This document shows, one piece after another, positions 1 through 7,648 of a stretch of DNA of 9,909 nt (positions within the stretch are counted from its first letter, which is position 1; every line of letters starts with the position of its first letter). The stretch lies in assembly GCA_030726195.1 (NCBI GenBank), contig JANREF010000054.1, forward strand, positions 1 to 9,909. Reading direction: 5' to 3'. The notes under the pieces were generated by a model. The model searched no databases and was not told the origin of the DNA. It was given only the letters and a program-made list of their open reading frames with translations. This stretch comes from Burkholderiaceae bacterium. Lineage in GTDB: Bacteria > Pseudomonadota > Gammaproteobacteria > Burkholderiales > Burkholderiaceae_C. A program made the position numbers and the translations under genes.

Positions 1-539
1 TACACACGTAGCGGTGCGGCTTGTCGCCCTCGGGAGGGCAACGGCCACCGCAGTTGCCGTTCGCGCCAGTCACGCCGGCGTCTTGGACGTCGTTGCTGCC
101 GCCGAATGCGGGCGCTGGCAACGTCTCTCGTGCATTACCGGCGCTTTGGGCCATTCCATCGGTATGAGCGGGGATGTTGTACGCCGTCCAGTGCCAAAAG
201 CAGCTGCCCGTAGAAGCGTCTGGGTCGTGCATGGTGAGGGCGAAACACTTGGTACCTTTAGGCGCGTTGCGCCACTGCATGGCAGGCGATACGTTACCGC
301 TTGCACAGCCCAAAATCGTTGGCGACAGACTCGCTGGCAATCGTGCCAGAGGCTAGGTCTGGACTGCTGAGTGTGCATGTCTCGGCCCGCGCAGCCAATG
401 GTGACAGCGACAACAGCATCGCACACGCAGCAGCGGCTGTTGGGACACGTTGGATGAATGGGTGCTTGAGGAATTCCTGACTGAAACGCCATGGGATAAG
501 TCGGTAGCTGGTGAGAGCCAGTTGCCAACTTCGTGACAA
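1..539 (-). pseudogene. Frameshifted, 5'-lesioned, partial PEBP-family (YbhB/YbcL, Raf kinase inhibitor-like) secreted protein
   Basis: Two minus-strand frames join into one phosphatidylethanolamine-binding-protein-like product. The upstream frame (539 to about 312) has a basic stretch KHPFIQR, a hydrophobic core and an ARA|E signal-peptidase-like site, then TCTLSSPDLASGTIASE and NDFG. It hits a stop at 294-296. The other frame takes over at NDFG and reads CASGNVSPAMQWRNAPKGT, FALTMHDPDAS, FWHWTAYNIPA and CPPEGDKPHRY, and then runs off the left edge. These match the family blocks for substrate-pocket residues (DPDxP, HW, GPCPP, PHRY). Removing one base from the CCC at 309-311, or one from the adjacent AAAA, restores a single frame. 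The only in-frame start before the signal peptide is TTG at 539, which gives an unusually long n-region. Several consensus residues differ (DPDAP is DPDAS, GPCPP is GRCPP). The family's substrate in bacteria is unclear. This is a pseudogene or, less likely, an assembly error. Confidence 0.82.
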
Positions 540-620
540 AATGCTAAAAGTGCATTTAATATTTATATATCAACAACTATTGAGTATTTAAATGTATAAC
601 AAATAGCTACAATTCTGTAC
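540..620. promoter_or_regulatory. AT-rich divergent intergenic region between the PEBP pseudogene and the lysR-type gene
   Basis: This 81-bp gap is much richer in A and T than its surroundings and separates two divergent genes, the usual place for LysR-type operators and promoters. It contains an 8-bp palindrome ATTTAAAT (586-593). It also has a -10-like TACAAT (608-613) only seven bases before the ATG at 621. No Shine-Dalgarno sequence precedes that ATG. If TACAAT is the real -10, the regulator mRNA would be nearly leaderless. No well-spaced -35 element was found, so exact promoter positions are inference. Confidence 0.45.
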
Positions 621-1568
621 ATGACGAGTACTAAATTTCCATTGCACCGCTACGACCTCACGGACTTACGCGTGTTTTTGGCGGTCGCCGACACAAAAAG
701 CGTCACCCACGGCGCACACAAAGTCCACCTCGCCCCTTCCTCGGTCAGCACCCGCCTGAAGAGCTTGGAGGGTGCCGTTGGCACACCGCTGTTCACCCGA
801 CAAGCCAGAGGCGTTGCACTCACCCAAGCTGGCACCGTGATGGCCGAGCACGTGCGCCGCTGCTTGGACCAGCTGGAGCAAATGCACGCAGATCTCACAC
901 CCTTTTCTATGGGCTTGGGTGGCCATATCACGCTGTTTGCCAACAACAGCGCCATCAGTTCGCACTTACCGAAAGATTTGGCGCGGTTTTTTACAGCCTC
1001 TCCCCTGGTGCGCATCACGCTGGAGGAGCAACTGAGCATGGACATCGTGGCAGCTGTGGCCGCCGGGCGGTCCGATATTGGTGTCGCCGCAGCAAGTACC
1101 GGACACCCAGACTTGCTCTTCACGCCGTACAAGGAAGACCAATTGGTACTGCTAGTGCCTAGAGGCCATGCATTGGCTGATCGCAAACAAGCGCGCTTTT
1201 CCGACTGCGTAACCCAACCCTTCATCAGCCAGCAGCCCGGTGCGGCGTTGCAAACCTTTTTGACCAACCACGCGCGGGCGCTAGGCCACACGTTGGATGT
1301 GCGTGTGCAGGTCTCGTGCTACCGAGCCATTGCACGGCTGGTGGCATCGGGCGCGGGCGTGGGCGTCGTGCCCCGGTCGGCCCTAGAGCCCTCAGACTCC
1401 GAGCAGCTCAAGGTACTGACCCTATCCGACAGCTGGGCCATGCGCTCACTGCATGTGTGTGTGCGACGCCAGTCGCTGGACACAAAGCCTTTTCTAAACA
1501 GCTTCATCAGTGCTTTGTGTGGCACACCCACCTGGGCTGCATTGGGCCACGAGCTGGTTACGGTGTGA
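621..1568 (+). CDS. LysR-type transcriptional regulator
   Basis: The product is 315 residues, a normal length for the LysR family of DNA-binding transcription factors. Residues about 11-71 form the N-terminal winged helix-turn-helix: LRVFLAVADTKSVTHGA, then APSSVSTRLKSLE, LFTR and the typical LTQAG block. The linker helix follows, and residues about 95-300 make the periplasmic-binding-protein-like effector domain, with the familiar DIGVAA, LVLLVPRGHALA and VASGAGVGVVPRSAL stretches. The start at 621 puts the first helix about ten residues in, as expected. No Shine-Dalgarno is visible. The gene is divergent from the broken PEBP gene and ends 12 bp before the convergent thiamine-diphosphate enzyme gene. 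The effector is unknown. Regulation of the adjacent transporter/enzyme pair is possible but unproven, since those genes are convergent rather than divergent. Confidence 0.93.
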   Translation: MTSTKFPLHRYDLTDLRVFLAVADTKSVTHGAHKVHLAPSSVSTRLKSLEGAVGTPLFTRQARGVALTQAGTVMAEHVRRCLDQLEQMHADLTPFSMGLGGHITLFANNSAISSHLPKDLARFFTASPLVRITLEEQLSMDIVAAVAAGRSDIGVAAASTGHPDLLFTPYKEDQLVLLVPRGHALADRKQARFSDCVTQPFISQQPGAALQTFLTNHARALGHTLDVRVQVSCYRAIARLVASGAGVGVVPRSALEPSDSEQLKVLTLSDSWAMRSLHVCVRRQSLDTKPFLNSFISALCGTPTWAALGHELVTV

Positions 1569-1580
1569 AAGCTCAAATGC

Positions 1581-3344
1581 TCAACCCGGCACTGATCCAC
1601 GCAGCGCCGCGTGCGCCTGCGCTGCTTGATCAAGGGCTGCTTGACGCAAGGTCGTGAGCGTCGCTTTGGTCGTGATGACTTCAGGGTCTAACATGACCTC
1701 TATGAGGTAGCCCACCTCACTGGCCAACGCCGCTTGCAATGCCGGCTCAAACGCGCTGGTGTGCGTGATGCGCTGGGCCTGATAACCATAGGCTTGTGCC
1801 AATGCACAAAAATCGGGGTTGCGCAGGTTGCTGCCGCTTAAGCGTGCGGGGTAATGACGCTCTTGGTGCATGCGGATGGTGCCGTACATGCCATTGTTGA
1901 GCAACAGCACAATCGTTTTTGCGCCGTGTTGGCAGGCGGTAGCCAGTTCTTGCCCATTCATCAAAAAGTCGCCATCGCCCGCAATGGTGAACACCACGCG
2001 CCCAGTGCCGCGCGTGGCAATGGCCGCAGCCACGCCCGCTGGCACACCATAGCCCATGGCCCCATTGGTGGGAGCAAGCTGTGTTTTGTGGCCACTGGCC
2101 AAACCCACGTACGCATAAAACCGGTGCAGCCAACTGGCAAAGTTGCCCGCGCCATTGGTCAACACCGCATCGGTTGGCAAGTACCGGGACAGGGTGTGAA
2201 TCACAGCCGGCATATCCATGGTGCCCGGCAACTGTGTACCACCGTTACCCACGTCTACATGTGCGTCGTAGTCCCGCCTAGCGGCCTGCGTCCAGTCCGT
2301 CCACGGCACAGCTGGGGGCGCGCCCACGCAACGCTGGCGCAGCGCCGCTGCCGCACTGGGCATGTCGGCACAGGCGCTGATGCTGGCTTTGAACACCCGA
2401 TTGGCCTCTTCGGCGCTGGCGTGAATGTGAACGAGGCGCTGGCGCGGCAGCGGCGCGCTCACGCGGGTGTAGCCGTCCGTGGTCGACTCGCCCAAGCGCG
2501 CACCAATCACCATCAGGCAATCGGCTTGCGCGATGCGCTTCGCCAGCTTGGGGTTGATGGCCAAGCCCATGTCGCCCGCGTATTGGGGGTGGCGGTTGTC
2601 AAAACAGTCTTGAAACCTAAAAGCGTTGGCCACAGGCAGCTGCCAATGCTCGGCCCAAGCCTGCACATCTTGCGCGGCCTGGGGCGTCCAGCCGCCCCCA
2701 CCCAGCACCACCAAAGGCTGTGTGGCCTCAAGCAGTGCAGCTTGCATGTCGTCTAACACCTGCGGTGCCAGCCCAATGGGTGTGGCTTGGGTGCGCCCCA
2801 ACTGCTGCGCCAAACCCCACAAGTGTTCTGGTATGGCTTGCGTGAGCATGTCCTCTGGTAACACCAGCACCACAGGCCCTGGACGCCCACTCAGGGCGGT
2901 GGCAAACGCGCGCTGCACATACTCGGGTATACGCGCCGCTTCATCGATACGCTCAACACGCTTGGCCATGGGGCCAAAAAACTGGCCAAAATCCACCTCT
3001 TGAAACGCCTCACGGTCGCGGCAGTCGCTGGCCACGTCGCCCACCAACAACACCATTGGTGTGCTGTCTTGAAACGCGGTGTGCACGCCAATGCTGGCAT
3101 TGGTAGCGCCAGGTCCACGGGTGACCATGCACACGCCCGGGCGGCCCGTGAGCTTGCCGTGCGCCTCGGCCATGAAGGCCGCGCCACCCTCTTGGCGACA
3201 CGTCACAAATTCAATCTGGTCGGCGTGTTGGTGCAAGCCGTCCAACACGGCCAAGTAACTCTCACCCGGCACCCCAAAGGCATGCGTTGCGCCCTGTGCA
3301 ATCAAGCACTCCACCAACCAATGACCTGCTGATTTCTCGTTCAT
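1581..3344 (-). CDS. Thiamine-diphosphate-dependent enzyme, acetolactate synthase / 2-oxoacid decarboxylase superfamily
   Basis: The 587-residue product has the three-domain layout of this superfamily. The N-terminal pyrimidine-binding domain (about 3-170) contains AFGVPGE and RQEGGAAFMAEA. E52 there is the likely catalytic glutamate that activates the thiazolium cofactor. A central domain (about 195-325) follows. The C-terminal diphosphate-binding domain carries GDG at 456-458 and NN at 483-484, the classical GDG-x(25-30)-NN magnesium/ThDP motif. The ATG at 3344 is preferred because CAGGGA lies five bases upstream and the first domain begins immediately. The longer open frame upstream has no homologous character. 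The block REAFQEVDFGQFFGP resembles acetolactate-synthase-like proteins, but no ilvN-type small subunit lies next to it, so biosynthetic acetohydroxyacid synthase is unlikely. It lies 86 bp downstream of the MFS gene on the same strand and is probably co-transcribed. Substrate unknown; a 2-oxoacid decarboxylase or carboligase role is inferred. Confidence 0.9.
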   Translation of the reverse strand: MNEKSAGHWLVECLIAQGATHAFGVPGESYLAVLDGLHQHADQIEFVTCRQEGGAAFMAEAHGKLTGRPGVCMVTRGPGATNASIGVHTAFQDSTPMVLLVGDVASDCRDREAFQEVDFGQFFGPMAKRVERIDEAARIPEYVQRAFATALSGRPGPVVLVLPEDMLTQAIPEHLWGLAQQLGRTQATPIGLAPQVLDDMQAALLEATQPLVVLGGGGWTPQAAQDVQAWAEHWQLPVANAFRFQDCFDNRHPQYAGDMGLAINPKLAKRIAQADCLMVIGARLGESTTDGYTRVSAPLPRQRLVHIHASAEEANRVFKASISACADMPSAAAALRQRCVGAPPAVPWTDWTQAARRDYDAHVDVGNGGTQLPGTMDMPAVIHTLSRYLPTDAVLTNGAGNFASWLHRFYAYVGLASGHKTQLAPTNGAMGYGVPAGVAAAIATRGTGRVVFTIAGDGDFLMNGQELATACQHGAKTIVLLLNNGMYGTIRMHQERHYPARLSGSNLRNPDFCALAQAYGYQAQRITHTSAFEPALQAALASEVGYLIEVMLDPEVITTKATLTTLRQAALDQAAQAHAALRGSVPG

Positions 3345-3388
3345 ATGTATCCCTGCTGCTGTCTTCTCTGTCACACCTGCCCTACCCG

Positions 3389-3424
3389 AACCACCTACAC
3401 CATCTACACCATCTAAAGCATCTG
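3389..3424. repeat. Degenerate 9-bp tandem repeat between the MFS and ThDP-enzyme genes
   Basis: Four adjacent 9-bp units read on the plus strand as AACCACCTA, CACCATCTA, CACCATCTA and AAGCATCTG. The two middle units are identical and the outer ones share five or six bases with them. The array lies in the 86-bp gap after the transporter stop and before the ribosome-binding site of the enzyme gene. A function is not evident. Confidence 0.6.
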
Positions 3425-3430
3425 CCCCAA

Positions 3431-4693
3431 TCAATGGGACGCTTGCGCCTGGCGCGTCAAGCGGCCAACGCCCAGCGCCAAGCCCACCGACATCAGCAGC
3501 ACCAGCGCTGCCCCGGCCAAGGTGGCTTGGTAGTGGCCGCTGTCCATGAGCGCACCAAACACGACCGGCGACAGGGCAAAGCCCACATCCAGTCCCGAAT
3601 ACACGGTGCCGTACACCCGACCAGTGGCCGACTTGGGCGTGGCTTTTCGAATCATCATGTCCCGGCTTGGCCCACCAATGCCTATGGCAAATCCGGTCAC
3701 AGCCAAACCCACCATGGTGCCAGTCGCGCCCAGCCACGAGGTGGCACACAGCAGCAGCAGCACCGCACCAGTGGCCATGGCATAGGCCACCACGCGGTCG
3801 CTGTAAACCGCCTTGTTGGCAGCCACCCAGCCACCCACAAACATGCCCACCGCACCACAGAACATGTAGGCCGATAGCGTCAACGACGCCGCCTCAAAGC
3901 TCACACCATGCAGCTTGGCCAAGATCGACGGCGCAAAGCTTTGCACCACGGCCAGCGTCATGGTGGACAGCATGAAAAAGCCAAAACACCACCACACCAC
4001 AGGCAGCTTCATATAAGCCAAAGGGTGCTCGGTCGAGGCCACAAACGACTGATCGGCCGCGCGAGATTTGGCTGTGGACGTGGCCAGCTTGTCGCGGTGC
4101 GCCCACAACAGCGCCAGCACACCCACGTACATGGCTGCGGCACACAGGTAGGCCACCCGCCAGCCAAAGGCACTGGACAACCCCACCAAAAACAAGGGTG
4201 CCATGGCCCAGCCCAAGTTGCCCGTCAGGCCATGGGCACTGAAGGCATAACCCAGTCGTGGCTCGGACACACGTTGGTTGAGAATCGTGAAGTCGGCGGG
4301 GTGAAACGGCGCATTGCCCAGACCGGCCAACATGGCCGCAACCACCAAGCCGTGGTAGCCCGAGGCCGTGGCAGCGGACAAGGCCGCCAAGGCAAACATA
4401 CACATGGCCGCAAACAGCACGGGGCGCGCGCCCACACGGTCCACCACAAAACCGGCCAAGGCTTGGCCAGTACCCGAAATGACAAAAAACAAGGTAACCA
4501 GCAAGCCTACGTCAGAAAAGCTCAGACCAAACTCGCGCATGAACACTGGAAACAGCGGCGCGAGCAGCAAATGCGAAAAGTGTGATGTGGCATGCGCCAA
4601 CCCCACCAGACCAATGATGTGGGCATCTTGGCGCAACGCGATGGGGTTTAACAGTGGGGGCGTGGGGGCGGCGGCAGAAGTCATGGCCCGCAT
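3431..4693 (-). CDS. Major facilitator superfamily transporter, FSR (fosmidomycin-resistance)-like
   Basis: This 420-residue, strongly hydrophobic protein has about twelve membrane segments. They form two halves separated by a hydrophilic cytoplasmic loop at about 199-229. The MFS motif A between helices 2 and 3 appears as GFVVDRVGARPVL (81-93). The GNAPFHPADF block (126-135) and the GLTGNLGWAMAPL block (155-167) resemble the FHP and GGNFG regions of Fsr-type efflux proteins. Two ATG codons compete as start, 4693 and 4684; AGG about seven bases before 4693 slightly favours the longer form. It is an inner-membrane proton-coupled transporter by family. The direction and substrate cannot be read from sequence. 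It precedes the ThDP enzyme gene by 86 bp on the same strand, suggesting a two-gene transcript that moves and converts a related compound, possibly an oxo-acid. That last link is inference. Confidence 0.9.
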   Translation of the reverse strand: MRAMTSAAAPTPPLLNPIALRQDAHIIGLVGLAHATSHFSHLLLAPLFPVFMREFGLSFSDVGLLVTLFFVISGTGQALAGFVVDRVGARPVLFAAMCMFALAALSAATASGYHGLVVAAMLAGLGNAPFHPADFTILNQRVSEPRLGYAFSAHGLTGNLGWAMAPLFLVGLSSAFGWRVAYLCAAAMYVGVLALLWAHRDKLATSTAKSRAADQSFVASTEHPLAYMKLPVVWWCFGFFMLSTMTLAVVQSFAPSILAKLHGVSFEAASLTLSAYMFCGAVGMFVGGWVAANKAVYSDRVVAYAMATGAVLLLLCATSWLGATGTMVGLAVTGFAIGIGGPSRDMMIRKATPKSATGRVYGTVYSGLDVGFALSPVVFGALMDSGHYQATLAGAALVLLMSVGLALGVGRLTRQAQASH

Positions 4694-4750
4694 ATTACGC
4701 CTGTTGGCACACCCGCCGGGCTAGCGAAGGTGACAAGGCATGAATGCTTG

Positions 4751-4771
4751 TGACGGCTTTGTAAACCGTCA
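4751..4771. promoter_or_regulatory. Imperfect 21-bp palindrome upstream of the MFS gene, candidate operator
   Basis: Arms TGACGGCTT (4751-4759) and AAACCGTCA (4763-4771) are inverted repeats that match at eight of nine positions around the 3-bp centre TGT. The palindrome lies 58-78 bp upstream of the MFS start codon. On the minus strand it contains TTTACA, a -35-like hexamer, although no good -10 follows at 17 bp. Symmetry and position fit a repressor or activator site controlling the MFS/ThDP-enzyme pair. The binding protein is unknown and the role is inference. Confidence 0.4.
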
Positions 4772-4816
4772 TCACGCGCTGCTGCGGGTTGCGCTGGCAA
4801 GTGGATGCGTAGATGG

Positions 4817-4880
4817 TATGTGTGTATGTATGTAGGCAGGTAGGTAGGTAGGTAGATGACCACCTACCTACCCACCTAGC
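4817..4880. repeat. Degenerate tetranucleotide (TATG/TAGG then TACC) microsatellite forming an inverted repeat
   Basis: Reading in 4-bp phase from 4817 the units are TATG, TGTG, TATG, TATG, TAGG, CAGG, three TAGG and TAGA. After TGAC the complementary units CACC, TACC, TACC, CACC and TAGC follow. The switch creates a perfect 11-bp stem, GGTAGGTAGGT (4843-4853) with ACCTACCTACC (4862-4872), and an 8-base loop. It lies between the clpB stop and the MFS start. Short open frames across it, rich in LPTY and HTY, are by-products of the repeat. Confidence 0.8.
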
Positions 4881-4909
4881 CAACAACCGCACCGCCAACC
4901 CCGCCTCGG

Positions 4910-4931
4910 CGCGGCGGCTTGGGCCGCCACG
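4910..4931 (-). other. GC-rich hairpin just after clpB, possible transcript-end structure
   Basis: The perfect stem GGCGGC/GCCGCC (4913-4918 and 4923-4928) with a TTGG loop extends to nine pairs with one C-A mismatch. It starts eight bases beyond the clpB stop codon. No T-run follows on the minus strand, so it is not a convincing intrinsic terminator. It may instead stabilise the 3' end or be followed by Rho-dependent termination. Confidence 0.4.
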
Positions 4932-4938
4932 CTGGGGT

Positions 4939-7545
4939 TTATGTCAGCCCTTGTGTGGACTCGAAGTAAAACACGCCTGGGTCTAGCGCGGGGTTGACGC
5001 TGACAGCGATGGTCGTACCGGGTAAGAATTCGCCCTGCAGCATGCGCTTGGACAGCGGGTTTTCAATACGCTGCTGCACGGCGCGCTTGAGCGGGCGCGC
5101 CCCAAACAAGGGATCGAAGCCGACTTTGGCCAACTCAGCCAGCGCCGCGTCAGACACGGTCAAGCCCAAGTCCAAGGCCTGTAAGCGTGTGCGCAAGCTT
5201 TGCAGCTGAATGGCTGCAATCGAAGCAATGTGCTGTGCATCCAAACTGTGGAACACGACGGTCTCATCAATGCGGTTGAGCAGCTCGGGGCGGAAGTGCA
5301 GCTTGAGCTCCTCCCACACCGCATCGCGAATCGCCTCATGCTCTTGGCCCACCATGCTTTGAATCAGGTGTGAGCCAATGTTGCTGGTCATCACAATGAC
5401 GGTGTTTTTGAAATCCACCGTGCGGCCTTGACCATCGGTGAGACGCCCGTCGTCCAACACTTGCAGCAAGATGTTGAACACATCCGGATGGGCTTTTTCA
5501 ATTTCATCCAACAGCAACACGCTGTAAGGCTTGCGGCGCACCGCCTCGGTCAAGTAGCCGCCCTCGTCATAGCCCACATAGCCCGGGGGCGCACCAATGA
5601 GGCGACTGACCGAATGTTTCTCCATGAACTCGCTCATGTCCACGCGCACCAAATGGTCCTCGCTGTCAAACAAGAAACCCGCCAAGGCTTTGCACAGCTC
5701 TGTCTTACCCACACCGGTGGGGCCCAAGAACAAGAACGAACCTGTGGGGCGGTTGGGGTCAGACAAGCCCGCACGCGAGCGACGAATGGCGTCTGATACC
5801 GCCGTAATCGCCTCGTCTTGGCCCACCACGCGCTGGTGCAATTTGTCTTCCATGTGCAGCAGCTTGTCGCGCTCGCCTTGCATCAGCTTGGACACAGGAA
5901 TACCTGTCATGCGCGCCACCACCTCCGCAATTTCTTCGGTGCCCACTTGGGTGCGCAGCAAACGGTTGGGCGAGTTGGCGGGCTTGTTGGCCTCTTTGTC
6001 TTGGGCCGCATGCAGCTCTTTTTCAAGTTCTGGCAAGCGCCCATACTGCAACTCGGCCACTTTGTTGAAGTCTCCCTTGCGCTTGAACTCCTCAATTTGG
6101 AAACGCAGCTTGTCGATTTCCTCGCGCACATGGGCAGAGCCCAAAGCGGCAGCCTTCTCTGCTTTCCAAACTTCGGTCAAATCGGCATATTCAAGCTGCA
6201 GCTTGTCGATTTCTTCCTCTAGCAGCGTCATGCGCTTTTTAGAGGCGTCGTCGGTTTCCTTGCGCACGGCTTCGCGCTCAATCTTGAGCTGAATCAAACG
6301 CCTATCCAGCTTGTCCATGACCTCGGGCTTGGAGTCGATTTCAATCTTGACCTTGGCCGCGGCCTCGTCAATCAGATCAATGGCCTTGTCTGGCAAAAAC
6401 CGATCGGTGATGTAGCGGTTGCTCAGTTCAGCGGCAGCCACAATCGCGGGGTCGGTGATGTCCACGCCGTGGTGCACCTCGTAGCGCTCTTGCAAGCCAC
6501 GCAAAATGGCAATCGTGGCCTCAACTGTTGGTTCGCCGACAAGGACTTTTTGGAAACGACGCTCCAACGCGGCATCTTTCTCGATGTACTTGCGGTACTC
6601 GTCCAGCGTGGTGGCACCCAAACAATGCAGCTCGCCTCGGGCCAAAGCCGGCTTGAGCATGTTGCCGGCATCCATGGCACCTTCGGCCTTACCAGCGCCC
6701 ACCATGGTGTGGATTTCATCTATGAACAAAATGATGCGCCCGTCGTCTGCAGCCACCTCTTTGAGCACCGATTTCAGACGCTCTTCAAACTCACCACGGT
6801 ATTTCGCGCCAGCGAGCAAACCGGCCATGTCCAAAGCCAACACGCGCTTGTCTTTGAGCGTGTCTGGCACCTCACCGGCCACGATACGTTGGGCCAAGCC
6901 CTCCACGATGGCGGTTTTACCCACACCAGGCTCGCCAATGAGCACAGGGTTGTTTTTAGAGCGTCGCTGCAACACCTGTATGGCACGGCGAATTTCATCG
7001 TCGCGTCCGATGACTGGGTCTAGCTTGCCCTGACGGGCGCGCTCGGTTAAATCGAGGGTGTATTTCTTGAGCGCTTCGCGCTGCGTCTCAGCCTCCGGGC
7101 TGTCCACACGCTGGCCGCCACGCACTTGTTCAATGGCTTGATCGAGTGCGCTGCGGGTCAGACCATGGGTGCGCACCAGGTTGCCCACCTCGCCCTTGAA
7201 ATCGGCCAATGCGGCCAAAAACAGCTCGCTGGCCACGTATTGATCACCGCGCTTGATGGCGTCTTTCTCAGACTGCTGCAACAGACTCAACAAGTCGCGC
7301 CCGACTTGCACTTGCTCTTGGCCTTGCACCTGAGGCAGGCCCTTGATCATTTTCTCGGCCGCCTCGCTCAGGGCATTGACTTGCACGCCTGCACGCTGCA
7401 ACAGGGAGCCCGGGCCATCGGTTTGACGCAGCATGGCTTGCAACAAGTGCACGGGTTCTATGTAGGCGTGGTCGTTGCCCAAGGCCAAGCTTTGGGCGTC
7501 GGACAAGGCCTCTTGGAATTTGGTTGTTAGTTTGTCAGCACGCAT
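4939..7545 (-). CDS. clpB: ATP-dependent chaperone / disaggregase ClpB
   Basis: The 868-residue product is full length (E. coli ClpB has 857). ClpB is a cytosolic hexameric Hsp100 AAA+ ATPase that works with DnaK/DnaJ/GrpE to pull proteins out of heat-induced aggregates. Order of domains: Clp N-domain repeats (about 1-145); first AAA+ module with Walker A GEPGVGKT (204-211) and Walker [11 protein letters not shown]; a long charged coiled-coil middle domain (about 400-525) that separates ClpB from ClpA/ClpX; second AAA+ module with Walker A GPTGVGKT (608-615), Walker [10 protein letters not shown] (D680, E681) and arginine-bearing LLNRIDE; and the C-terminal D2-small domain with [11 protein letters not shown]. 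It lacks the IGL/IGF-type ClpP-docking loop that would be expected in ClpA. The ATG at 7545 is chosen because GGAGAA lies eight bases upstream and [11 protein letters not shown] aligns with known N-termini. A sigma-32 promoter lies upstream. Confidence 0.98.
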   Translation of the reverse strand: MRADKLTTKFQEALSDAQSLALGNDHAYIEPVHLLQAMLRQTDGPGSLLQRAGVQVNALSEAAEKMIKGLPQVQGQEQVQVGRDLLSLLQQSEKDAIKRGDQYVASELFLAALADFKGEVGNLVRTHGLTRSALDQAIEQVRGGQRVDSPEAETQREALKKYTLDLTERARQGKLDPVIGRDDEIRRAIQVLQRRSKNNPVLIGEPGVGKTAIVEGLAQRIVAGEVPDTLKDKRVLALDMAGLLAGAKYRGEFEERLKSVLKEVAADDGRIILFIDEIHTMVGAGKAEGAMDAGNMLKPALARGELHCLGATTLDEYRKYIEKDAALERRFQKVLVGEPTVEATIAILRGLQERYEVHHGVDITDPAIVAAAELSNRYITDRFLPDKAIDLIDEAAAKVKIEIDSKPEVMDKLDRRLIQLKIEREAVRKETDDASKKRMTLLEEEIDKLQLEYADLTEVWKAEKAAALGSAHVREEIDKLRFQIEEFKRKGDFNKVAELQYGRLPELEKELHAAQDKEANKPANSPNRLLRTQVGTEEIAEVVARMTGIPVSKLMQGERDKLLHMEDKLHQRVVGQDEAITAVSDAIRRSRAGLSDPNRPTGSFLFLGPTGVGKTELCKALAGFLFDSEDHLVRVDMSEFMEKHSVSRLIGAPPGYVGYDEGGYLTEAVRRKPYSVLLLDEIEKAHPDVFNILLQVLDDGRLTDGQGRTVDFKNTVIVMTSNIGSHLIQSMVGQEHEAIRDAVWEELKLHFRPELLNRIDETVVFHSLDAQHIASIAAIQLQSLRTRLQALDLGLTVSDAALAELAKVGFDPLFGARPLKRAVQQRIENPLSKRMLQGEFLPGTTIAVSVNPALDPGVFYFESTQGLT

Positions 7546-7553
7546 AGTTGATG

Positions 7554-7559
7554 TTCTCC
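7554..7559 (-). promoter_or_regulatory. Ribosome-binding site of clpB
   Basis: GGAGAA on the minus strand, eight bases before the ATG at 7545, decides that start over the in-frame TTG seven codons further upstream. Confidence 0.75.
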
Positions 7560-7581
7560 ACAACAAATGTCAGTTGACACT

Positions 7582-7610
7582 TATATGGAGCAAGTGTGCT
7601 GCGTTTCAAG
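7582..7610 (-). promoter_or_regulatory. Sigma-32 (RpoH) heat-shock promoter of clpB
   Basis: On the minus strand the -35 element CTTGAAA (7610-7604) is followed after 13 bp by the -10 element CTCCATATA (7590-7582). The known RpoH consensus is CTTGAA with CCCCATnT; here the -35 is perfect and the -10 differs by one base. Transcription would begin about 25-35 bases before the clpB Shine-Dalgarno. This fits ClpB as a heat-shock regulon member and gives clpB independence from the moa genes upstream. Confidence 0.88.
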
Positions 7611-7648
7611 ACCTAACGATACACACCGGGGTATTTTGTCCGGCGGCG

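Noticed and set aside
14..370. Plus-strand open frame at the left edge
   Set aside because: It is antisense to the PEBP-like domain, which is recognisable on the minus strand once the frameshift is allowed.
1869..2756. Long plus-strand open frames opposite the ThDP enzyme gene
   Set aside because: They are antisense shadows of a high-GC gene whose minus-strand product has clear family motifs; the translations show no recognisable domain.
3345..3749. N-terminal extension of the ThDP enzyme frame up to 3749
   Set aside because: It overlaps the end of the MFS gene, is not protein-like, and the ATG at 3344 has a good ribosome-binding site and a canonical N-terminus.
4681..4898. Two small minus-strand open frames rich in LPTY and HTY repeats
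   Set aside because: They are translations of the tetranucleotide microsatellite; there is no ribosome-binding site or family resemblance.
4910..4937. Intrinsic terminator after clpB
   Set aside because: The hairpin is good but no T-run follows on the minus strand, so it is listed only as a structure.
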